Shown here: positions 1 through 4,789 of the stretch, one piece after another
Position numbering within the stretch: the stretch's first letter is position 1
Layout of the letters: each line of letters opens with the position of its first letter
From: Synergistaceae bacterium
GTDB lineage: Bacteria > Synergistota > Synergistia > Synergistales > Aminobacteriaceae
Length of the DNA stretch: 5,189 nt
Reading direction: 5' to 3'
Assembly (NCBI GenBank): GCA_017458545.1
Contig: JAFTBA010000169.1
Location: 1-5,189 of the forward strand
Program-made: the position numbers and the translations under genes
The notes under the pieces: model-generated
What the model was told of the DNA's origin: nothing
The model's input: only the letters and a program-made list of their open reading frames with translations
The model's database searches: none

Positions 1-433
1 ACAGGTAGTTATAGGCCATCTCAAATGTCTCAGGACTCGCACCTATTGCACGCAGTATCCGTTCAATAAAGCACATGAATATTATTGCTACTACTGTTCC
101 CGTTGCAACGCTCCCCCATACGCAGAATGACGCTATATTATTAGCGCGTTCGGTTTGTCCTGCACCGAGCGTTCTCGAAATGAATGACATTGCACCGGCC
201 ATGAAGATTATTCCCAGAGCGATTAACACCATGAATATAGGCGATGCTAACGATACCGCTGCCAGCTGCAAAGGGTCATGAGTCTGACCGATGAAAAATG
301 TATCGGCCAAATTATAGATGAGTAACATAATCTCAACTACTATTGCAGGGATTATGTTAGATATTGCCTGACGTGCTATTGATGGTGATGATGAGGTCAA
401 AATTAATTCTGTCCTTTCGGTTTTGAAGGGCAT
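1..433 (-). CDS. MATE family efflux transporter (MepA-like), N-terminal 144 residues, cut by window edge
   Basis: This is a cytoplasmic-membrane multidrug/toxin exporter of the MATE family, which is driven by H+ or Na+ exchange. I translated it from the minus strand; the frame is open to the window edge, so only the N-terminal third of a roughly 450-residue protein is present. Residues 1-20 are a hydrophilic lead. A first membrane helix (about 24-42) runs into NLADTFFIGQ (41-50), the typical MATE 'YNLADTFFIG' signature. A second helix (about 57-82) is followed by FISRTLGAGQ (84-93), matching the family's 'SRxLGAG' loop, and a third helix covers about 103-123. The ATG shares one base with the rsmD stop codon (TAATG) and has only a weak Shine-Dalgarno-like purine stretch, which points to translational coupling as the last visible gene of the run. 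The family call is firm; the substrate cannot be told. Confidence 0.88.
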   Translation of the reverse strand, partial: MPFKTERTELILTSSSPSIARQAISNIIPAIVVEIMLLIYNLADTFFIGQTHDPLQLAAVSLASPIFMVLIALGIIFMAGAMSFISRTLGAGQTERANNIASFCVWGSVATGTVVAIIFMCFIERILRAIGASPETFEMAYNYL

Positions 434-924
434 TATAACATCTTCAGGAACGTTAAACAGGTCTCACCGTATTCTCTTGATGATGTGATTTCCAGATCGT
501 TAGGGTTAATCACAAGCGTTAAAGGTTCGCGCACAGAGTGCTCAATAATCATAACAGCATCATCGGCAAAAAGAGCGTTCAAATTCTGAAGGGCAGGGAG
601 CGATTCGCACCAGCCAGAATTATAAGGAGGGTCTGCGAATATTATGCTGAACTTCATGCTGCGTTTAACCAGCCATGAGACTGCGCGCCTGATTTCGAGC
701 GAAAGCACAAGTGAATCATCACCTGCTGCCCTGCGAATCTCATCGGCTCTGCCCTTAACGCTCTCAACAAAAACGCTCCTCACTGCTCCGCGTCTTAATG
801 CTTCGATTCCGACCCTGCCTGTTCCTGCGAAAAGGTCAAGAAATTCACAGCCCTCAACCTTTCCGCCTAATATGCTGAACAATGCTGAGACTACACGCCC
901 TGAAGTAGGTCTGACATCTTTCAT
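433..924 (-). CDS. rsmD: 16S rRNA (guanine(966)-N2)-methyltransferase RsmD, short N-terminus
   Basis: A SAM-dependent methyltransferase that makes m2G966 in 16S rRNA during small-subunit assembly in the cytoplasm. Visible motifs are RPTSGRVVSALFSIL (5-19), the family's 'RPTxDRVxEALFxIL' block; DLFAGTGRVGIEALRRGA (30-47), the SAM-binding motif I; FADPPY (96-101), the N-methyltransferase DPPY catalytic motif; and EYGET (151-155) near the C-terminus. At 163 residues it is shorter than the usual 180-200 because it begins right at the RPT block. The usual basic segment before it ('RIIxGxxrGrkL') is absent, and an in-frame stop lies seven codons upstream with no start codon between. The start is well supported: its ATG forms a 4-nt ATGA overlap with the trmB stop. 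Its stop overlaps the start of the MATE gene. Function is firm; the effect of the missing N-terminus is unknown. Confidence 0.9.
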   Translation of the reverse strand: MKDVRPTSGRVVSALFSILGGKVEGCEFLDLFAGTGRVGIEALRRGAVRSVFVESVKGRADEIRRAAGDDSLVLSLEIRRAVSWLVKRSMKFSIIFADPPYNSGWCESLPALQNLNALFADDAVMIIEHSVREPLTLVINPNDLEITSSREYGETCLTFLKML

Positions 925-1844
925 GACAATCTCGCAGCCGCGTCATTCAACGCCGAACGTACAGCAGGTGTCAGAAAAGCATCAGCAGTTTTGTCGAGCC
1001 TCAGCAAAAATCCTTCATCTTTCGGCGCAACATGTATGTAGAATTTCTGCTCAAACTCATCATCGCTCGTCAATGTCTCAAGAAGATATATTTTTCCGTT
1101 CCCGTCAGTGAATGAACGTCCGAACTTCCAGAATGATTTACTGCCCTTATCGCTTTTGCCCTCAATGTTCCTCAATGACTCTATGTCCTCAGCCGTTACA
1201 GTACGGTTAATTTTGATGTGCATTTCCTCTGATGTCCTCCGTGTAACCGTGAACGCCTTTGTTTTTCTGAACGTTACGCGGTAAATATTCCTTCCTTCCT
1301 CGAGCCATTTGCGCTCGTATTTTGTTGTTATCATGCGCGAAGGGTTGACCTCAAAATCTTCAGCCCTCAAAGCCTCATGGCCTCCCAAAATTTTCCAGAC
1401 CTCATTAGCGTAAGGCTCATCATCGCTGACCATCTCGAAAATTCCGTTGACCTTCAGAACCGTAGCCAGTCCGTCCGAAAAATCTTTAGCAGTTACACGC
1501 TTATGGGCATCGGCATTTTTTGACCAAGGGCAAGGGAACTGCATTATGATTTTCTGCAGCGACTCATCGGGGAACAGTTCGCGTAACATGAACCTTGCAT
1601 CAGTGTTGATGAGCCTGAGATTAGAGAGACCGTAAGCACGCCTCGCACAACGTAACACACATGCCTGTGAGATCTCAATGCCGTAAAACAGAATCTCAGG
1701 ATTTTTCTCAGCGTATTGAACCGTAAATTCGCCGTTCCCGAATCCTATTTCGAGTTCTGTTTTTTGCTGAACGGGAAGAGGCTTGCCGCTTTCGGGATGA
1801 ATTATGACCTTATACTGCGGCCTTGCCTGTCTCAAAATGTCCAT
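921..1844 (-). CDS. trmB: tRNA (guanine(46)-N7)-methyltransferase TrmB with long C-terminal extension
   Basis: The family transfers a methyl group from SAM to N7 of G46 in the tRNA variable loop. Motif I is LEIGFGNGEF (31-40), followed by YGIEIS (54-59), NTDA (80-83), FPCPWSK (103-109) with HKR (114-116), and TTKYERKW...IYR (173-189), which matches the family's closing 'TxYExkw...IyrL'. Two things are odd. The normally invariant aspartate of the F-P-D-P-W motif, essential in characterised TrmB, is Cys105 here (codon TGC at 1530-1532). Residues from about 195 to 307 form an extension beyond the usual 210-230-residue enzyme; A. aeolicus TrmB is also about 300 residues, so the extension alone is not unprecedented. 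The ATG is the only plausible start: an in-frame stop lies just upstream, and a GAGGGG sits 14 nt before it. The gene overlaps the phosphomannomutase end by 13 nt and rsmD by 4 nt. The family is sure; catalytic activity is less so. Confidence 0.9.
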   Translation of the reverse strand: MDILRQARPQYKVIIHPESGKPLPVQQKTELEIGFGNGEFTVQYAEKNPEILFYGIEISQACVLRCARRAYGLSNLRLINTDARFMLRELFPDESLQKIIMQFPCPWSKNADAHKRVTAKDFSDGLATVLKVNGIFEMVSDDEPYANEVWKILGGHEALRAEDFEVNPSRMITTKYERKWLEEGRNIYRVTFRKTKAFTVTRRTSEEMHIKINRTVTAEDIESLRNIEGKSDKGSKSFWKFGRSFTDGNGKIYLLETLTSDDEFEQKFYIHVAPKDEGFLLRLDKTADAFLTPAVRSALNDAAARLS

Positions 1845-3223
1845 GTGAAATCGGGTAACCCCTCAGCTAACACGCGTTCTTTCACGTCATTCATTATGCG
1901 TTCGAGAGCCTCTTTAGTTTTGCCCTCACAACGCACTACCATAACGGGCTGAGTGTTCGATGCCCTTATGAGTCCCCAGCCGTCAGGATAAAGTATTCTT
2001 ACTCCGTCAATATCGCTGACCTGATATTTTTCGCGTGCCTTCTGAGTGATTCGCTCAGTTATTCCGAACTTCACATCATCGGGGCAGGGGATTCGGATTT
2101 CTTCCGTTGACGGGTAAACGGGAATCGACATCATTAAACGTGAGAGCGATTCTCTTCTTTCTGACATAATGCGGAGCAAACGCCCTGAAGCATAGAACGC
2201 ATCATCATGGCCGAAGAACTCATCAGCAAAAAACATATGCCCTGAATATTCCCCTGCGAAAAGCGCACCTAACTCGCGCATTTTAGCTTTGATGACTGAG
2301 TGTCCTGACTTCCAGTAGAACGGTTTGCCTCCGAATTTCTCAGTGAGTTCGGGGAGTACCATGCTGCATTTAGGTTCAACGAGAACGGCAGCACCTTTGT
2401 GAGTGCCTAAAATTTCCTTCCAGTAGAGGGTCATTAACCTGTCGCCGAAAATCACTTCTCCTTTGTCGTCAACAACTCCTATTCTGTCAGCGTCTCCGTC
2501 ATAAGCGAATCCGACATCAGCACCTTCAGCCCTTACGCGTTCGATGAGGGCCTGTAAATTTTCGCGTTTCTGAGGGTCAGGGTGATGGTTAGGGAAATGT
2601 CCGTCAGGTTCATCGTACAGTGATATGCAGTCGCACCCTAACATCTCAAAGAATTTTTTTGCGGTTAAACCTGCTGCTCCGTTGCCTGAGTCGCAGACAA
2701 CTTTGAAACGTTTTGTGAAAGGGAGCGTGAATTTTGAGACTAACATTTTGAGATACTCATCGTTAATGTCAGCGTGAGTAACTTTCCCGTTACCTTTCTC
2801 GAAATTCCCGGCCTCTGCTATTGCGTGAATGTTCCTGACCTCACTGCCCCATAAAGTTCCGCGTTCAAAGCAGAGTTTGAGTCCGTTCATGTCAGGGGGA
2901 TTATGCGAGCCGGTAATCATAACTCCTCCGTCAAAATTGAAACGTATTAAGCTCCAATACAACATCGGTGTCGTAACCAGTCCCACGTCAATAACATCAA
3001 GACCTGCCGAAGTTATGCCCTCAATCATAGCCGACTTAATGCGCGGAGTTGAGAGCCTTGCATCACCGCCTATGGTTACTCCTGAAGTTACGCCTGCACG
3101 GATAAGCCATGAAGCATAAGCCTGACCGATTAATCTCACTGTTTCATCGGTTAAATCTTTGTCAGCGTTGCCGCGAATGTCGTACTCGCGGAAAATATTT
3201 AACGGTATTTTGTTTGTTGTCAT
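1832..3223 (-). CDS. Phosphomannomutase/phosphoglucomutase (AlgC/ManB-type alpha-D-phosphohexomutase)
   Basis: A cytosolic enzyme that interconverts hexose 6-phosphate and 1-phosphate (mannose and/or glucose) through a phosphoserine intermediate, feeding sugar-nucleotide synthesis for polysaccharides and envelope glycans. All four active-site loops are visible in the 463 residues, a normal length: TGSHNP (104-109) with phosphoserine Ser106; DGDADR (242-247), the Mg2+ loop; GEYSGH (324-329), the sugar-recognition loop (GEMSGH in Pseudomonas AlgC); and RASNTQP (420-426), the phosphate-binding loop. The N-terminus IFREYDIRG (10-18) is typical of the AlgC branch, so the start cannot lie further downstream, and upstream in-frame codons reach a stop without a start. 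There is no Shine-Dalgarno at normal spacing: the ATG lies just past a terminator-like hairpin. It is the first gene of the packed run with trmB, rsmD and the MATE gene. PMM versus PGM preference cannot be settled from sequence alone. Confidence 0.93.
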   Translation of the reverse strand: MTTNKIPLNIFREYDIRGNADKDLTDETVRLIGQAYASWLIRAGVTSGVTIGGDARLSTPRIKSAMIEGITSAGLDVIDVGLVTTPMLYWSLIRFNFDGGVMITGSHNPPDMNGLKLCFERGTLWGSEVRNIHAIAEAGNFEKGNGKVTHADINDEYLKMLVSKFTLPFTKRFKVVCDSGNGAAGLTAKKFFEMLGCDCISLYDEPDGHFPNHHPDPQKRENLQALIERVRAEGADVGFAYDGDADRIGVVDDKGEVIFGDRLMTLYWKEILGTHKGAAVLVEPKCSMVLPELTEKFGGKPFYWKSGHSVIKAKMRELGALFAGEYSGHMFFADEFFGHDDAFYASGRLLRIMSERRESLSRLMMSIPVYPSTEEIRIPCPDDVKFGITERITQKAREKYQVSDIDGVRILYPDGWGLIRASNTQPVMVVRCEGKTKEALERIMNDVKERVLAEGLPDFTWTF

Positions 3224-3229
3224 GTTATT

Positions 3230-3261
3230 AAAAAAGGGAGCATGATTAACTCAATGCCCCC
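3230..3261 (-). terminator. Probable intrinsic terminator of the gntP-family permease gene
   Basis: Read on the minus strand, GGGGGCAT and ATGCTCCC form an 8-bp stem (one G-U pair) around a 10-nt loop, followed at once by six T. It starts 21 nt after the permease stop codon. On the plus strand the same stem has an A-C mismatch, so it is oriented for the leftward transcript. Unusually, the phosphomannomutase ATG begins only 6 nt beyond the T-tract, so this may be a leaky or regulated terminator rather than a complete barrier. Confidence 0.7.
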
Positions 3262-3266
3262 TGTAA

Positions 3267-3272
3267 CCTCCT
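3267..3272 (-). promoter_or_regulatory. Isolated perfect Shine-Dalgarno AGGAGG upstream of the terminator hairpin
   Basis: AGGAGG on the minus strand lies 43 nt before the phosphomannomutase ATG, too far for normal use. The hairpin at 3236-3261 lies between them; if folded, it would shorten the effective distance to roughly 15-17 nt. No in-frame start codon lies at ordinary spacing. The nearest ATG (minus strand, 3243-3241) is 23 nt away and would give only a 7-codon peptide ending across the phosphomannomutase start. That the motif is present is certain; its use as a ribosome-binding site is inferred. Confidence 0.4.
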
Positions 3273-3282
3273 GTGTGAAATT

Positions 3283-4647
3283 TTACAGCATGTACAGCGA
3301 AATTCCATAGATTGCCAGAACCGCAACGACTCCCTGAATCAATGTCGCCATTGTCTGAGCCTTGTACGCAGTGTTCAGATCCATATCCGAGAACTGAGTT
3401 ACAACCCAGAAATACGAGTCGTTAGCGTGTGAAACTACCATTGCTCCGCTGCCGATTGCCAGTGTTGCGAGGACTCCGCCCATCGGTGAACCGAGTCCCA
3501 ATGACGCGAGCATAGGGGCGATTATTTCAGCGGTCGTTACGATTGCGACTGTCGATGAACCCTGAGCGGTTTTGAGCGCAGCAGCTATGATGAACGGAAG
3601 GAATATCCCGAAGTTGTAGGACGATAACGCCTCGCCGATGTAATGTCCCACACCGCTCGCAGCGATGACGGCACCGAGTCCGCCGCCTGCAGCAGTAATC
3701 ATGATGATGTTAGCACCGTCCTTGACTCCTGTGCCAATCCAGCCGTTAGTAACTTCCTCATTGAGGGGTGCTAAGAAGAAGCAGAGAATTACACCGATTG
3801 AGAGTGCTATAACGGGGCTGCCCAAGAATGATGCAATGACGAAGAGTACAGATTCTTTGCCGCCGATTTTGGGGAGTATAGTCGGGTAACTGATGAACGA
3901 ACTGAACGCAATCAGTATCAACGGAATGAGAATAGGCGCGAATGACTTGAAGACTGACGGGAGTTTGCCGTATTTGGCTTTGAGTTCCTCATACGAACCG
4001 CCTTCCTCAGTGTTAGTGTCGAACGGTACGGGGAGTTTCGGCCCTGCGATTAACGCATAGATGTATCCTGCGATTACTGAGATGATTGAAACGACTATAC
4101 CCCACATAATGACCATGCCCAAATCCGCGCCGAGTTTATCCGCAGCAGCTATAGGACCGGGAGTCGGGGGGACTAAAGTGTGAGTGGCATACAGACCTGT
4201 TGAGAGTGCAATAGCCATAGTTGAGAGGCTGACTTTGCTTCTGCGAGCTAATGATTTGTTGAGGGACGAGAGGATTACGAACCCTGAGTCGCAGAAAACG
4301 GGGATTGAGACTACCCATCCTATGAGGCTCATAGCGAGTGCGGGGCGTTTTTCGCCGACAACGTGAAGAACTGAGTCGGCCATCGTGAAAGCGGCTCCTG
4401 ATTTTTCGAGCATTGCACCGATTATAGTACCGAGAAGAATTACGATACCGATACCCCTGCAGGTTCCGCCGAAGCCGTTGAGGATAGTGTCGAGTACTTT
4501 AGCAGGCGGCATACCGACGGCTAATCCCATAGCGAGAGCAACGGCGAATAATGCGACGAACGGATGGAACTTCATCTTAGAGATGAGGAGAACCATTAAG
4601 ATGATGGCGATAATGAGAATTACAACTAACATTGAACCCTGAACCAT
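3283..4647 (-). CDS. gntP: GntP family permease (gluconate/organic acid:H+ symporter)
   Basis: An inner-membrane H+ symporter of the GntP family (TC 2.A.8), whose characterised members carry gluconate, idonate, fructuronate, D-serine or related hydroxy acids. I choose the start at 4647, giving 454 residues, close to the usual 440-450. It has AAGGAG 12 nt upstream and places a membrane helix at once (6-23). An in-frame ATG at 4809 would add 54 residues, but they read through the promoter region. Family blocks seen are SIPVFCDSGFVIL (114-126), ATHTLVPPTPGPIAA (154-168), ITAAGGGLGAVI (317-328), LKTAQGSSTVAIVTTA (358-373) and SHANDSYFWVV (406-416). Hydrophobic helices fill the rest, and a charged loop (about 204-232) divides the halves. 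It is transcribed divergently from citX and probably ends at its own terminator. The symbol is a family-level label; the citX context makes an acid related to citrate metabolism possible but unproven. Confidence 0.9.
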   Translation of the reverse strand: MVQGSMLVVILIIAIILMVLLISKMKFHPFVALFAVALAMGLAVGMPPAKVLDTILNGFGGTCRGIGIVILLGTIIGAMLEKSGAAFTMADSVLHVVGEKRPALAMSLIGWVVSIPVFCDSGFVILSSLNKSLARRSKVSLSTMAIALSTGLYATHTLVPPTPGPIAAADKLGADLGMVIMWGIVVSIISVIAGYIYALIAGPKLPVPFDTNTEEGGSYEELKAKYGKLPSVFKSFAPILIPLILIAFSSFISYPTILPKIGGKESVLFVIASFLGSPVIALSIGVILCFFLAPLNEEVTNGWIGTGVKDGANIIMITAAGGGLGAVIAASGVGHYIGEALSSYNFGIFLPFIIAAALKTAQGSSTVAIVTTAEIIAPMLASLGLGSPMGGVLATLAIGSGAMVVSHANDSYFWVVTQFSDMDLNTAYKAQTMATLIQGVVAVLAIYGISLYML

Positions 4648-4659
4648 GATAAAAAAAAT

Positions 4660-4665
4660 CTCCTT
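4660..4665 (-). promoter_or_regulatory. Ribosome-binding site deciding the permease start
   Basis: AAGGAG on the minus strand, inside GGAAGGAGA, followed by T8-ATC and the ATG at 4647 (12-nt spacer). It supports the 454-residue reading over the longer one starting at 4809. A run of eight T also follows the citX Shine-Dalgarno. Confidence 0.75.
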
Positions 4666-4678
4666 CCTGAAAATGATT

Positions 4679-4707
4679 TTGTGAAAATTAAATGTGTTGT
4701 GTAAAAT
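4679..4707 (+). promoter_or_regulatory. Candidate sigma-70 promoter for citX
   Basis: TTGTGA (4679-4684; four of six match TTGACA), a 17-nt spacer and TAAAAT (4702-4707; five of six match TATAAT). The start would lie near 4714, leaving a leader of about 76 nt to the citX ATG. An alternative -10 (TATAAC, 4708-4713) has no good -35. Spacing and match are reasonable, but the region is AT-rich, so chance matches are possible. Confidence 0.5.
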
Positions 4708-4714
4708 TATAACA
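4706..4714 (-). promoter_or_regulatory. Extended -10 promoter element for the permease gene
   Basis: TGTTATAAT on the minus strand is a perfect extended -10 (TGnTATAAT). The hexamer 17 nt upstream (AGCCGC) bears no resemblance to TTGACA, which extended -10 promoters can tolerate. The predicted transcript start is near 4699, giving a leader of about 52 nt to the ATG. It overlaps the citX -10 on the other strand. Confidence 0.6.
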
Positions 4715-4722
4715 AGTTTACG

Positions 4723-4772
4723 TGAAAGGCGGCTCATTGATTTGAATGAACGTATGAAGATGACCGCTTTCA
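4723..4772 (+). promoter_or_regulatory. Inverted repeat / hairpin in the citX leader
   Basis: TGAAAGGCGG (4723-4732) pairs with CCGCTTTCA (4764-4772), giving nine base pairs with a single bulged G. Inside it, TCATT (4734-4738) pairs with AATGA (4745-4749) as a small nested hairpin. The structure ends three bases before the citX Shine-Dalgarno core (AGGAG at 4776), so it could modulate translation of citX. As DNA it could instead be a regulator-binding dyad just upstream of the permease promoter. It is not a terminator, because the T-run starts 8 nt after the stem. Confidence 0.45.
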
Positions 4773-4775
4773 GAC

Positions 4776-4780
4776 AGGAG
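4776..4780 (+). promoter_or_regulatory. citX ribosome-binding site
   Basis: AGGAG within ACAGGAG, followed by TTTTTTTTC and ATG (9-nt spacer). The good spacing fixes the citX start at 4790. Confidence 0.75.
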
Positions 4781-4789
4781 TTTTTTTTC

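Noticed and set aside
75..281. A 68-codon plus-strand open frame.
   Set aside because: It is antisense to the MATE gene, which shows clear family motifs in the other strand; no Shine-Dalgarno or recognisable product.
644..1111. A 155-codon plus-strand open frame.
   Set aside because: It lies antisense to rsmD and trmB, whose protein motifs are clear, and its low-complexity Ser/Thr/Arg composition fits a shadow frame.
2829..3119. A 96-codon plus-strand open frame over the phosphomannomutase gene.
   Set aside because: A shadow of the minus-strand gene, whose catalytic loops are all intact.
3280..3308. A possible promoter for the phosphomannomutase run: TAAAAT on the minus strand at 3285-3280.
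   Set aside because: The hexamer 17 nt upstream is ATGGAA, not -35-like, and there is no TGn extension; too weak to annotate, though a promoter must exist if the terminator is efficient.
4669..4679. AAAATGATTTT short palindrome in the permease leader.
   Set aside because: Five-base arms of A/T in an AT-rich stretch are expected by chance.
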